DNA from: SIG440 sp045586925
GTDB taxonomy: Bacteria > Bacillota > Clostridia > Monoglobales > Monoglobaceae
Length of the DNA stretch: 64,000 bases
Direction of reading: 5' to 3'
NCBI GenBank assembly: GCA_045586925.1
Contig: JAZNBG010000013.1
Location: forward strand, 61,180 to 125,179
Position numbers and translations under genes: made by a program. Of the stretch, positions 1 to 8,434 are shown in pieces; positions within the stretch are counted from its first letter, which is position 1, and every line of letters begins with the position of its first letter. The notes under the pieces are model-generated. The model did no database searches and was not told where the DNA came from. It saw only the letters and a list, made by a program, of their open reading frames with translations.

Positions 1-251
1 TTTTCGCCTTCGGCTGCGTGAAGCAGATTTTCGGCAGTATCACCAAGCTCGCCAAGGTGCTTGAACCAGAGCTTTGCGTGTTCCTTTTCGTTGTCAGCAG
101 TCTTTAAAAACAGCTCTGCAATCTGTTCGTAGCCTGCCTTCTTTGCAACCGATGCAAAATATGTATATTTGTTTCTTGCCTGAGACTCACCTGCAAAGGC
201 TGCCCAAAGATTTTGTTCAGTTTTTGTTCCTGCATAAATATTTTTAGCCAT
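1..251 (-). CDS. Rubrerythrin, N-terminal part (C-terminus lies outside the window)
   Basis: Non-haem diiron protein that reduces hydrogen peroxide in the cytoplasm of anaerobes, taking electrons from rubredoxin-type partners (family knowledge). The 83 visible residues begin MAKNIYAGTKTEQNL and carry the diiron ligands of the ferritin-like helices: Glu22 in GESQARNKY and the ExxH pair Glu55/His58 in NEKEHAKLW. The C-terminal rubredoxin-like iron site would be off the window, so a full-length rubrerythrin cannot be told from a short one. The start is set by AAGGAGG ending about 8 bases before the ATG. It has its own promoter and a palindrome that could bind a peroxide regulator. Confidence 0.9.
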   Translation of the reverse strand, partial: MAKNIYAGTKTEQNLWAAFAGESQARNKYTYFASVAKKAGYEQIAELFLKTADNEKEHAKLWFKHLGELGDTAENLLHAAEGE

Positions 252-269
252 AAATAAAACCTCCTTAAT

Positions 270-318
270 TTTGTAAAATAATACAAATACATTTTATCAC
301 AAAAAGAATTATTGTCAA
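270..318 (-). promoter_or_regulatory. Rubrerythrin promoter with a downstream palindrome
   Basis: On the minus strand TTGACA (313-318) and TAAAAT (291-296) are 16 bp apart. Just downstream, 270-287 reads TTTGTA-N6-TACAAA, a perfect inverted repeat between the -10 box and the ribosome site. Its A/T-rich symmetry is reminiscent of PerR/Fur boxes, which often control rubrerythrins, but it does not match the PerR consensus closely. The regulator is therefore inference. Confidence 0.65.
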
Positions 319-322
319 GGGA

Positions 323-1516
323 TTAAAAGAATATTCCGTTAAATTCGTATATATATTTTCCGTTCAGATAATGCTGCTTTATTGCACGTTGCAAGCTTGT
401 GTCCTCGGGCATATCGGCGTATTCTTTAAACCTTAGCTTAAACACAAAATTAAAAACATCTGTGCCCTCGGTTTCGCCGGGGAAGATGGTGTATTTCTCC
501 TGAAAATTCAATATGTTTGAGGTAGGCGGCAAAAACTCCTTCAACTGTGGGTCAAACAGCCATGTGTGACAATGAAAGGCTTTATAATCAAAGTCAGGAT
601 AGCAGTCTTTGAAAACTTGTCTTGCTCTTTGATAGCTTGCTTCGCAAGCCTCACGGGTCAAGGCTCCGTTTTTGGGAATGTGCACCGAAATTACACCATC
701 CCCCTGCTTTAAAACCACCTTCCACTCACTCTTTGGAAAGCTTTCGGGTGTGCTTGAGATAACGCCTTTATCTGTTGCCCGATAACCGATAAAACAGTCA
801 TCTGTTTCCTTAACCTCGGCATAAAAGCAGTTGTCATTTTCTGCAGACGGCGGTGTGCCCTTTATCATACCACGGCTATTTATATTTTCACCGTTAAACA
901 AAACGGCGAGTTCTTTTTCTTTGTTTTCGAGTACAATGATGGGACTATCTAAGCTTTCAATCATCTGAAAACGCAGTCTGTCGATGTTTAAAACCTGTGC
1001 ATCCACATACAACTGCATATGGTCAAAATAACGCTTGTCAAAGCCCGGTCTGTCAAAGCGTTCTTCAAAAAGATAAATACACAACTCATATTGATGCATT
1101 GTGGCATTTATAATATCTTCAGGGACGTTGTGTGCCTTCAGGTTATCATAGAGGCTTGGGATTGAAGGCAGCATAATCAGCAGTGGCAGAAAGTCATAGT
1201 CTGCTGTGTCGCCTGTGGGAAAGACAAATTCCGCAAGATGTCTTTTAAAGTTTTCTCGGTCCTGCATAGCCTTGTGTACAAAAAGTGCATAAAGGGCAAT
1301 GTCGGAGTTGTTGCGTGCAAGTGCGGCAGCATCTTTTAGCTGATTGCGAAAGTCAGGAAAACAATCGCAGACAGAGCACACATTTTCAATAAAATCATCT
1401 TCAAGAAAGAACACACCTGATGATTTATATTCCTTTTCTGCATCAAGAAATGTGTTATAAAAGCAATCTGCAGGCGGTTTCAGGTTTAATTTTTCAAAAA
1501 AACTGTTAATCTGCAT
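323..1516 (-). CDS. Acyltransferase-like protein (NAT_N / GNAT_C type)
   Basis: A 397-residue soluble protein with no signal peptide or membrane segment. Its layout, a helical N-terminal half (about 1-150) and a beta-rich C-terminal half with a conserved aromatic stretch (FHCHTWLFDPQLKEFLP, about 315-331), resembles proteins annotated as acyltransferase domain-containing (NAT_N plus GNAT_C). The substrate is unknown and I see no clear acetyl-CoA loop, so the activity is inferred from resemblance only. The start codon lies inside the end of the M20 peptidase gene (11 bp overlap), which implies translational coupling. The likely transcription order is AraC regulator, peptidase, this gene. Confidence 0.6.
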   Translation of the reverse strand: MQINSFFEKLNLKPPADCFYNTFLDAEKEYKSSGVFFLEDDFIENVCSVCDCFPDFRNQLKDAAALARNNSDIALYALFVHKAMQDRENFKRHLAEFVFPTGDTADYDFLPLLIMLPSIPSLYDNLKAHNVPEDIINATMHQYELCIYLFEERFDRPGFDKRYFDHMQLYVDAQVLNIDRLRFQMIESLDSPIIVLENKEKELAVLFNGENINSRGMIKGTPPSAENDNCFYAEVKETDDCFIGYRATDKGVISSTPESFPKSEWKVVLKQGDGVISVHIPKNGALTREACEASYQRARQVFKDCYPDFDYKAFHCHTWLFDPQLKEFLPPTSNILNFQEKYTIFPGETEGTDVFNFVFKLRFKEYADMPEDTSLQRAIKQHYLNGKYIYEFNGIFF

Positions 1517-2783
1517 TTTTTATATTCCCCCAATCGCATACAAAGGCGGCAACGGCTTTCGCAAAGTCAACCAATCTGTCACATTCGACAAATTCATCGG
1601 CTAAGTGTGCTCCGCCTTCGATGTCAAAATCTCTGCCTATGCCAAACGAAAAGCTGTTTTTGCTTGAGTTGTTTATAAGAATATTCAAATCCGAAAGGCA
1701 GGATGCTTCCGTTATTATTTCTTCACCGATTGCATCCTTTGCGCTCTTTTTAAGCAGCTCTATATATTGATTGCCTTTTGCAGACAAGGCGTATCTGAAA
1801 TATCTTGTCATAGGCTCGATGCTTAAAACCCTGATGCCTAAAGGTTTCATTCTTTCGTTCATACTCTCTGCCAAAGCCTTTAATTCTTCGGCTATAACCT
1901 CTTCGGGCTTGTCGGTGTAAAACGAAAAGTCTAGCTTTGCCATATTGCGGTCGTTGGTGTTAAGCCCTGACTGGAAGTTGAGTATCCGCATTGATTTTTC
2001 GGGGATATTTGTTCCACTGAAATTCTCGTTTTCGTCAAGCTCTGCTTTGCGTCTTGCACCAAACTTGTGAAGCTCTTCCTTAGCTATAAGAAGTGCGTCC
2101 ATTGTGGCATCACAGGTGTCAGAGATTCCGTCTTTTATCAGGGTGAGTGTATCACGTCTGCCGCCACAGGCACAGTTCCAGATTCGCATATTTTTGCAGT
2201 CAAGGTTGACTACTGCATCGCAGGGATATTTAAGACTTGCGGCAAGTGCTCCGTTGCCACCGCCGAATTCTTCGTCAACATAACCTGTAAAGTATAAATC
2301 ACCATCTAAAGAAAGACTAAGGTCTTTAAGTGCTTTGAATATAAAAAGAGATGTGGCAATTGCATACTTGTCGTCACATGCACCTCTGCCGTAGATGTTG
2401 CCGTTTTTTATTGTTCCGCCAAGGGGGTCCATCTTCCAAAGTGCTCTGTCGCCTATGGGAACAGTATCGGTATGTGCGGCAAGCATAATCTTTTTATCTG
2501 ATTTTCTTCCTTTAAGAGTGCCCGTGATATTGGGACGTTTGTCGGTGTTTCTTCCTGAAAGATAGTCGCGGTTTTCAAGGATGCCGTCAACTGTGTCGGG
2601 GCAATAAATGTCACATATTGCTCCTGCCTCGGCAAGCTTTTCAGAAATAAAGGGCATAAGGTTTGCCTCGTTTCCGTTTGTGCCGAGATTTTCGGAATTA
2701 ATCTTTATTAAATCCGAAAGAAGCGAAAACAATTCGTCTTTGTTTTCTTCAATATACTGTAATACTTTTGCCTTGTTTTCCAA
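1506..2783 (-). CDS. M20-family metallopeptidase / deacylase
   Basis: A 425-residue cytoplasmic member of the ArgE/DapE/CPG2 family, which hydrolyses amide or peptide bonds with two zinc ions. Visible motifs are His104 and Asp106 in LAAHTDTVP, bridging Asp137 in YGRGACDD, and the catalytic Glu pair 171/172 in GYVDEEFGGG. A C-terminal metal-ligand region follows in GAHLADEF (about 393-400). Residues about 210-340 form the lid domain. It sits between an AraC regulator and the acyltransferase-like gene on the same strand, overlapping the latter. The substrate could be an acylated amino acid, a dipeptide or an N-acyl sugar derivative; nothing in the sequence settles this. Confidence 0.85.
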   Translation of the reverse strand: MENKAKVLQYIEENKDELFSLLSDLIKINSENLGTNGNEANLMPFISEKLAEAGAICDIYCPDTVDGILENRDYLSGRNTDKRPNITGTLKGRKSDKKIMLAAHTDTVPIGDRALWKMDPLGGTIKNGNIYGRGACDDKYAIATSLFIFKALKDLSLSLDGDLYFTGYVDEEFGGGNGALAASLKYPCDAVVNLDCKNMRIWNCACGGRRDTLTLIKDGISDTCDATMDALLIAKEELHKFGARRKAELDENENFSGTNIPEKSMRILNFQSGLNTNDRNMAKLDFSFYTDKPEEVIAEELKALAESMNERMKPLGIRVLSIEPMTRYFRYALSAKGNQYIELLKKSAKDAIGEEIITEASCLSDLNILINNSSKNSFSFGIGRDFDIEGGAHLADEFVECDRLVDFAKAVAAFVCDWGNIKNAD

Positions 2784-2800
2784 AATAAATCACTCCTGTT

Positions 2801-3562
2801 TTATTGTAGTTTTGAGGGAGGAACATTTTTAACCTTCCTTACAAATCGTGAAAAATACTTCGGGTCAGAAAATCCCGTTTTATACGCAACCTCGCTGACC
2901 GAATAATAGCCTGTGTGCAAAAGCTCTTCGGCATATGTCAGGCGGATATTGTTAATATAATTGAGCGGTGTGTCGTCAAACAGCTTTTTGAACTCCCGCC
3001 TGAAATATGTGTCGCTGGTGCCGTACATTTCGGCAAGCTGACTGACTGAAAGAGTGGGGTCGCTGTAGTTTGCGTTTATATACTCTAAAATCTTTTTCAT
3101 TTTTGCGGATGATGACAAAATACCTTCGGTTAAAACGTCCTTTTGCAGTTCTTCAAGTAATTTGTAAAAAACTGATGTTGCGGCAAACTGATATCCGATT
3201 TGTTTTTCGTCCCAGATTTTATAGATTTTTTCAAAAAGCTTTCGAATACCGATGGTATCCCGTGGGGTTATTGAAAAAAAGTCTTCATTGCTGTCGTCGT
3301 TCATTTCGAAATGTACAACATACAAATGCTCGCCCTTGTGGGTTTGGGTATAGTCATAATTTTTGGGAACAAATGCCACATCTCCGCTTGATACGTGGTG
3401 GATTGTTCCGCTGTGTTCAAATTCTGTGTCGCCGTAAACTCTGAATGACAAAGCGTGAAAGGGTCTGGGTTTTGCATAGCGTTTATTATTTGTCCAACTT
3501 AGTTCAAGCGCTGAAATTATGCGAATTCCTTTGCTTCCATCCAAAAACACGTTTACCACCAT
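2801..3562 (-). CDS. AraC-family regulator of the adjacent sugar genes
   Basis: A transcription factor with an N-terminal cupin-like ligand domain (GDVAFVPKNYDYTQTHKGEH) and two C-terminal helix-turn-helix units (about the last 100 residues: LSVSQLAEMYGTSDTYFRREFKKLF and SVSEVAYKTGFSDPKYFSRFV). The open frame extends to 3583. An ATG at 3562 and a GTG at 3550, the latter preceded by a GGTGG ribosome site, are better starts; either removes an atypical leader. It is divergent from the seven-gene sugar operon, and two direct repeats lie in the shared spacer, so I infer that it activates that operon. It may also control the M20 peptidase and acyltransferase-like genes downstream of it. Confidence 0.85.
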   Translation of the reverse strand: MVVNVFLDGSKGIRIISALELSWTNNKRYAKPRPFHALSFRVYGDTEFEHSGTIHHVSSGDVAFVPKNYDYTQTHKGEHLYVVHFEMNDDSNEDFFSITPRDTIGIRKLFEKIYKIWDEKQIGYQFAATSVFYKLLEELQKDVLTEGILSSSAKMKKILEYINANYSDPTLSVSQLAEMYGTSDTYFRREFKKLFDDTPLNYINNIRLTYAEELLHTGYYSVSEVAYKTGFSDPKYFSRFVRKVKNVPPSKLQ

Positions 3563-3602
3563 CCTTTTTTGACATACTATCATAAATTCTAAGGCGTGTC
3601 AA

Positions 3603-3667
3603 GTTATGAAATGTCCAACTTGTGTTATGAAATGTGAGTTGATTTTGAAGGATGTCAACTATATAAT
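3603..3667 (+). promoter_or_regulatory. AraC-type operator and promoter of the sugar operon
   Basis: GTTATGAAATGT occurs twice in direct orientation, at 3603-3614 and 3624-3635, 21 bp apart (two helical turns). The -35 TTGATT starts at 3639, only three bases after the second copy, and the -10 TATAAT is at 3662-3667 with a 17 bp spacer. Direct repeats two turns apart and touching the -35 are the classic layout for an AraC-type activator. That the divergent AraC protein at 2801-3562 is the binder is inference. Confidence 0.75.
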
Positions 3668-3702
3668 GAAAGTAAATCCAGTATTGTAGGAGGTTTTATT
3701 TT

Positions 3703-4734
3703 ATGTCAATTAAACACACAGCGGTTAGCTACTATGGTTTTAACTATGTAGAACACGCAAAAGAAGATTTTAAGGAAATGATTGAACACGGTTGCGACAC
3801 AGTTATTCTTGCAATCACAGAATTCGATATGGATTTCTGGTTCCCCAACATCAATAATATTGTAAAGCTTGCTCACGATATGGGCCTTCGTGTTCTTGCT
3901 GACACATGGGGTATCGGTAAGTATTTCGGCGGCGAGCAGGTTAGCTTGTTCCTTCAGAACAACATTCATCACAGACAGGTTTCAGCTTACACAGGTGAAG
4001 TGCTCAATGCGGCTTGCTTTAACACAAACTCATTCCGTGACTATTTCAAGCGTCTTTGCCTGAAGCTTGCAAGGGAGACCGAGGTTGACGGATTTTTCTG
4101 GGACGAGCCTCATTATGCATACCCCAAATCATATGCATCAATCACAGGCGGTGCAGGCGATGACTGGGCTTGCCGTTGTCCTGAATGTATGAAAAAGTTT
4201 GAAGAATACTACGGCTATGAAATGCCCAAGTTTATGAATGATGATGTTAAGCAGTTCAGATGGAGAGAGGCTCTTTACACTTTAGAGGATACATCAAAGG
4301 CACTTAAAGAGCTTAACCCCAATCTTGAAATCACCTGCTGCGTTCACGCAACCCTTAATACATACTACGTAACCGAGCTTCGCGGCTATGACAACTGGGA
4401 AATGGTAGCGGCTTGCCCATATTTTGACGTATTCTCAACAACAATCATCAACTGGGAATTGCCTGAAAGCTTCTTCCGTGATATCACCGAAAGAACTGTT
4501 GCTATGGCAAAGAAATACGGCAAGCAGTCTGAACGCTGGCTTATGGGCTACAACAAGCGTCCTGCAGACTTCAAGCAGATTGACAAGGTTGTTGATATGT
4601 ACGAGGAGCTTGGCGTTGACCGCTTAGCAACATGGACATACCGTGGCGGCTACGGAACAGTTGTTGCCGCAAAAGACCCAATCGAACTTTGGGACAACAT
4701 CGGCAGAAACTACAAGAGAGTGCTGAAAAAATAA
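3703..4734 (+). CDS. Putative glycoside hydrolase-like TIM-barrel protein with a Cys cluster
   Basis: A 343-residue cytoplasmic protein (no signal peptide). The pattern of beta strands ending in acidic residues suggests a TIM barrel: DTVILAITEFD (32-42), GLRVLADTWG (61-70) and DGFFWDEPH (129-137, Asp134/Glu135). Cys157, Cys159 and Cys162 in CRCPECMKKF form a likely metal-binding knuckle right after the putative catalytic strand. A similar arrangement occurs in the larger protein at 28042-29913. It is the first gene of the operon, with an AGGAGG site about 9 bases before the ATG. The family and substrate are not recognised; it could be a glycosidase or a sugar-binding epimerase. Confidence 0.55.
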   Translation: MSIKHTAVSYYGFNYVEHAKEDFKEMIEHGCDTVILAITEFDMDFWFPNINNIVKLAHDMGLRVLADTWGIGKYFGGEQVSLFLQNNIHHRQVSAYTGEVLNAACFNTNSFRDYFKRLCLKLARETEVDGFFWDEPHYAYPKSYASITGGAGDDWACRCPECMKKFEEYYGYEMPKFMNDDVKQFRWREALYTLEDTSKALKELNPNLEITCCVHATLNTYYVTELRGYDNWEMVAACPYFDVFSTTIINWELPESFFRDITERTVAMAKKYGKQSERWLMGYNKRPADFKQIDKVVDMYEELGVDRLATWTYRGGYGTVVAAKDPIELWDNIGRNYKRVLKK

Positions 4735-5456
4735 TGATTACCGAAGTTTATTTAGAAAAAATCATCTCGGTGCTGAATGAAATAAAAACAACCCAGACCG
4801 AAAAAATGGCAGGGGCGGCACAGCTTATTGCACAGACAATCAAGGATGACGGCATTATTTATATCTTTGGATGCGGTCATTCACACCTGATTGCCCTTGA
4901 TTGCTTTTATCGTGCAGGCGGCCTTGCAAATGTCAGCCCAATTCTTGATACCGATTTGATGCTCCATAATGGCGGCGCAAAAAGCAGCAAGCTTGAAAAA
5001 ATGAGTGGCATTGCCGAAAGCATTTTTGAAAGATACTGCCTGACCGAAAAGGATATACTGATAACAATATCTACATCGGGCAAGAATGCTGTTCCTGTTG
5101 AAATGGCGCAAGAGGCAACAAAGAACGGAATAAAAAATATTTCGGTTGTATCCTCTGCCTATTTTGCCGACAAAAAGGATGCCCCGCTGCTTTATGAGTG
5201 CAGTGACATCTATATTGATAACTGTGTTCCTCACGGTGATGCAGTTATGGAAATTGAAGGGGCGCAGACCAAAATGGGCAGTGTGTCCACTGCGGCAAGC
5301 TCCTTTATACTGCAGTCAATACTGATGGAAGGGGCGGCACTTGCAGGAAAAGAGGGTGCAGAAATCCCTGTTTATATGAGTGGAAATATCGACGGCGGCG
5401 CCGAGTTTAACAAGTCGCTTATAAGCAGATATCTGCCACGGATTAAGCATTTATAG
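4734..5456 (+). CDS. SIS-domain sugar isomerase-like protein (first of two)
   Basis: A 240-residue SIS (sugar isomerase) domain protein. Signature elements are the phosphosugar-binding loop GCGHSH (46-51), DILITISTSGKN (about 103-114) and a C-terminal helix. It belongs to the group often annotated as sugar isomerase domain-containing or UPF0309, thought to act on phosphosugars. The ATG at 4734 shares one base with the stop of the previous gene (TAATG), so translation is coupled; the longer open frame upstream lies inside that gene. A second, divergent SIS protein follows three genes later in the same operon. Ketose/aldose isomerase or amino-sugar deaminase activity are both possible. Confidence 0.8.
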   Translation: MITEVYLEKIISVLNEIKTTQTEKMAGAAQLIAQTIKDDGIIYIFGCGHSHLIALDCFYRAGGLANVSPILDTDLMLHNGGAKSSKLEKMSGIAESIFERYCLTEKDILITISTSGKNAVPVEMAQEATKNGIKNISVVSSAYFADKKDAPLLYECSDIYIDNCVPHGDAVMEIEGAQTKMGSVSTAASSFILQSILMEGAALAGKEGAEIPVYMSGNIDGGAEFNKSLISRYLPRIKHL

Positions 5457-5468
5457 GGGGTGGCTGGA

Positions 5469-6128
5469 ATGGAATTTGAAGGCGTTAAATATGTAGTTTC
5501 AAAGCCGGCTGATTTCAACAGCGAGTTGGAATATCCCACAGTTATATTTATGCATGGAGCAGGAACACGGGGCGACAATCCGGACAGAGTTTCGCACAAT
5601 CCCTTTTTTGCAGAAAACAATGTTTTGCTCAAAAAGGCAATCGTATATGCTCCCTTGTGCGACGAGGATTCCTGGTTTGATATGTTTGAAAGGATTCGCA
5701 GATTTGCACGTTTTGTCTATGAACAAAAGAACACCGACAAATTGAGGTTATATTTAGTTGGTGCAAGTATGGGCGGCTATGCGGTGTGGCAGATGCTGAG
5801 GTCTGACCCGTGGCTTTATGCGGGGGCTATACCAATCTGCGGCGGCGGAATGTATTGGAATGGTGAAAGACTGAAAGATATACACATATGGGCATTCCAC
5901 GGAAGAAAAGACCCTGTTGTGCTGTGTGAAGAGAGCATTAAAATGGTAGAGTGCATAAACAAAGCAGGCGGCAACGCAAAGCTAACCATCCTTGACGAAT
6001 ATCAGCACAGTGTATGGACCTATGTCTATAATAACCCCGAACCCTTTGAGTGGCTGCTGAACTGCAAAAAAGAACTGTCAGAATGCAAGGGGCAGTCGGG
6101 CTTTGATTCGTCAGAGCTGTATGGGTAA
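5469..6128 (+). CDS. Alpha/beta-hydrolase, esterase-like
   Basis: A 219-residue cytoplasmic hydrolase with a complete catalytic triad in the usual order: nucleophile Ser100 in GASMGG, Asp148 in HGRKDPV and His180 in YQHSVW. The oxyanion segment is FMHGAG (27-32). The fold resembles PHB-depolymerase or feruloyl-esterase-like proteins. I place the start at ATG 5469, with AGGGGG 8-9 bases upstream, rather than the GTG at 5460. In this operon it probably removes acyl groups from an imported sugar or glycoside, but the substrate is unknown. Confidence 0.8.
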   Translation: MEFEGVKYVVSKPADFNSELEYPTVIFMHGAGTRGDNPDRVSHNPFFAENNVLLKKAIVYAPLCDEDSWFDMFERIRRFARFVYEQKNTDKLRLYLVGASMGGYAVWQMLRSDPWLYAGAIPICGGGMYWNGERLKDIHIWAFHGRKDPVVLCEESIKMVECINKAGGNAKLTILDEYQHSVWTYVYNNPEPFEWLLNCKKELSECKGQSGFDSSELYG

Positions 6129-6141
6129 GGAGGCGCAGAAA

Positions 6142-6987
6142 ATGCCAAAAATTTCTGTTATCGGTATATGCGGAAATTCCGTCTTTATGTACGCAGACCA
6201 CTTTCACCAAAAGGGCGAAACTTTGGTTGCCGACTCTATCTTTGAGGAAATCGGCGGCAAGGGTATCAATCAGGCGGTTGCCGCAAAACGAATGGGGGCC
6301 GAGGTTTCATTCCTTTGTGCAATTGGTGATGATGAAAACGGCAGAAAATCAATTCAGGCGGCAAAGGAAGAGGGCATAAATGCCTTCTTTAAAATCAAAC
6401 ATGGCAAGGCGACACCTCTTGCTTTTATCCTAACCGATAAAAACGGCGAAAATCGCGTGACTGTGCACAAAAGTGCAGAGCTTGATGCGGATGATGTATG
6501 TTCCTTTGAAAATGAAATCGCAAAAAGTGATATACTTTTGCTGCAGAACGAAGTTCCGACAGAGGTTAATGAAAAAGCTGTTGAAATTGCAGAAAAGCAT
6601 GGCGTAAAAGTAATTTTAAATCCTGCACCAATCAGGGAGATTTCTGGCAGAATTGCAGAAAAGGTTTTTGCAGTAACCCCCAATCAGCAGGAGATGCAGG
6701 CGATTGATATAAGTCGTTTTAAAAACTGCATTACAACTCTCGGAGATGCCGGTTGCCTGATAAACGGCAAGACTGCAGTTCCTTCAATTAAGGTTAAGGC
6801 GGTTGATACCACAGGCGCAGGAGATACCTTCAATGGAACTTTGGCGGTTTGCATCGCCGAAGGAATGTCGCTTGAAGATGCCTCAAGGTGGGCAGTTGCG
6901 GCATCTGGAATAAGTGTAAGTAAAAAATATGTTTTAAATTCAATACCTTATCGCAATGAGGTAGAAAGGAGATTAAAAGATGAATGA
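6142..6987 (+). CDS. Ribokinase-like PfkB-family sugar kinase
   Basis: A 281-residue kinase that transfers phosphate from ATP to a sugar. The N-terminal substrate motif GGKGINQA is at 38-45, the acceptor-site segment LNPAPIRE at about 159-166, and the PfkB signature DTTGAGDTFNG at 222-232 with catalytic base Asp228. It is closer to ribokinase/deoxyribokinase than to phosphofructokinase, though substrate cannot be read from sequence. ATG 6142 follows AAGGAGG by 8 bases; the longer frame from 6103 overlaps the esterase gene and is less likely. Its end overlaps the next gene by 8 bases. In the operon it would supply the phosphorylated sugar for the two SIS proteins. Confidence 0.85.
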   Translation: MPKISVIGICGNSVFMYADHFHQKGETLVADSIFEEIGGKGINQAVAAKRMGAEVSFLCAIGDDENGRKSIQAAKEEGINAFFKIKHGKATPLAFILTDKNGENRVTVHKSAELDADDVCSFENEIAKSDILLLQNEVPTEVNEKAVEIAEKHGVKVILNPAPIREISGRIAEKVFAVTPNQQEMQAIDISRFKNCITTLGDAGCLINGKTAVPSIKVKAVDTTGAGDTFNGTLAVCIAEGMSLEDASRWAVAASGISVSKKYVLNSIPYRNEVERRLKDE

Positions 6988-7729
6988 TTTTGGTTATTTT
7001 GAAAGTCTAATGGACAACTTCAAAAAGATTAACGAAACTCAGGGCGAAAACATTAAAAAAGCGGCGGCACTTATGTGCGACGCAATCGCAAACGACCGCC
7101 TTATCAATGTTTACGGCGGCGGCGGACATACAACTCTTTGTATGGGCGAGATGTTCTTCCGTGCAGGTGGACTTTCCTGTATTAACCCCATTATGGAAAC
7201 AGGTCTTTCGGTGTTCAATCAGGCTCTTAAATACTTAGAGCTTGAAAGAACGGTAAATTACGGCAGCGCAATTATGAAGTATTATGACCTTAAAAAAGAT
7301 GATTTGCTGATAATTTTCCATAACATCGGTATCAACCCTGCAACAATTGATGCGGCAATGGAGGCAAAGAAAAACGGCGTTAAGATTATTGCGGTATCAA
7401 GTGCGGCTTGGCAGGAGGAAATGCCCGAGGACCACTTTATCCGCCATCCAAACAAGACAAATCTGTTTGACTATGCGGATGTTTGTATCGAGGACTTTAA
7501 CCCTGTTGGTGATGCTGTGGTAAATGTTCCGGGTCTTGATACACCTATTGCACCGGTATCAAACATTATTGACTTTTACATTGCACACCTGCTTGAAATC
7601 GAGTGCGTTAAGCAATGTATCGACAAGGGTATAACACCACCTGTATGGTCAAGTGCAAATACCCCCGGCGGCGACGAAAAGAATGCCGCATACCTTGAAA
7701 AATATAAGCCAAGGATTAAAATGCTTTAA
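6980..7729 (+). CDS. SIS-domain sugar isomerase-like protein (second of two)
   Basis: A 249-residue SIS-domain protein, similar in layout to the one at 4734-5456 but clearly diverged. Its phosphosugar loop is GGGGHTT (46-52), followed by FFRAGGLSCINP, which matches the FYRAGGLANVSP segment of its paralogue. The second SIS loop, IIFHNIGINPATIDA, replaces the usual Ser-Thr-Ser-Gly with His-Asn-Ile-Gly, so this copy may have altered phosphate binding. The start at 6980 is preceded by AAGGAGAT inside the kinase gene (8 base overlap). A heteromeric enzyme of the two SIS proteins, or two successive isomerase steps, are both possible. Confidence 0.8.
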   Translation: MNDFGYFESLMDNFKKINETQGENIKKAAALMCDAIANDRLINVYGGGGHTTLCMGEMFFRAGGLSCINPIMETGLSVFNQALKYLELERTVNYGSAIMKYYDLKKDDLLIIFHNIGINPATIDAAMEAKKNGVKIIAVSSAAWQEEMPEDHFIRHPNKTNLFDYADVCIEDFNPVGDAVVNVPGLDTPIAPVSNIIDFYIAHLLEIECVKQCIDKGITPPVWSSANTPGGDEKNAAYLEKYKPRIKML

Positions 7730-7741
7730 GGAGGAATTAAA

Positions 7742-8434
7742 ATGAAAATATTACAGGAAAAACTTGATTTTCTTCTTGAAAAATATTCTGTGGATGCATC
7801 GGCTGTTTTAAAGGACAGCAAAACAGTTGTGGTTGACGGCAAGGAAATCCCTCTGCTTTCTCACAGAAACGAAAGAAGATTTGTTGAACTTAAAAATATT
7901 GTAAATAATGGTACACTTGTGGGCATCAGCGTTATGCGTGTTGCAAGAATTATTGAAAAGGGCAGCGATTTGTTCTGCGCACTCAAAAGGGAACTGGATT
8001 TGTGTCAATGGATATTGCAGAGAAAGATTAAATCTGTTACCGCAATGCAGAACGACAATGTGTTAAATGTTATTGCCACAACTGAGGACGGCGTTGTGTG
8101 CACTATTGAGATTTCTGCAACACTTAAAAATGGCGAAAAGCCCATCGACAAGCACGAAATTATCTCACAGCGTGGTATTGCCTGCGATGTGGTTGTTGAT
8201 GCTCAGCTTAAGCAGGATTCAATCTATGTATTCGGCGGCGAAAACAAAAAGTACACAGATGTTGACTTTGAGCTTTATGGACTGTCAATTGAGGATATTG
8301 CGGTTGTAAGATGTGCATTTTCTGTTGCACAGAACAAGAACTATGACGAAATTTTATCTGATTGTAACGAGATTGACATTCTTGCAAAAATGGCTGAAAA
8401 ATCTGTTGCAACAGAAGAAAGGGTGGTAAGATAA
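7742..8434 (+). CDS. Unknown protein of the sugar operon
   Basis: A 230-residue soluble protein that I do not recognise. The N-terminal 40 residues are helical and charged; residues about 60-200 are mostly alternating strands (SVTAMQNDNVLNVIATTEDG, VVCTIEISATL), rather like the C-terminal sheet domain of Gfo/Idh/MocA enzymes but without a nucleotide-binding domain. It has an AAGGAGG site about 8 bases before the ATG and ends in TAATG, sharing one base with the oxidoreductase start. Coupled translation with that enzyme hints at a partner subunit, but this is only context. Confidence 0.55.
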   Translation: MKILQEKLDFLLEKYSVDASAVLKDSKTVVVDGKEIPLLSHRNERRFVELKNIVNNGTLVGISVMRVARIIEKGSDLFCALKRELDLCQWILQRKIKSVTAMQNDNVLNVIATTEDGVVCTIEISATLKNGEKPIDKHEIISQRGIACDVVVDAQLKQDSIYVFGGENKKYTDVDFELYGLSIEDIAVVRCAFSVAQNKNYDEILSDCNEIDILAKMAEKSVATEERVVR

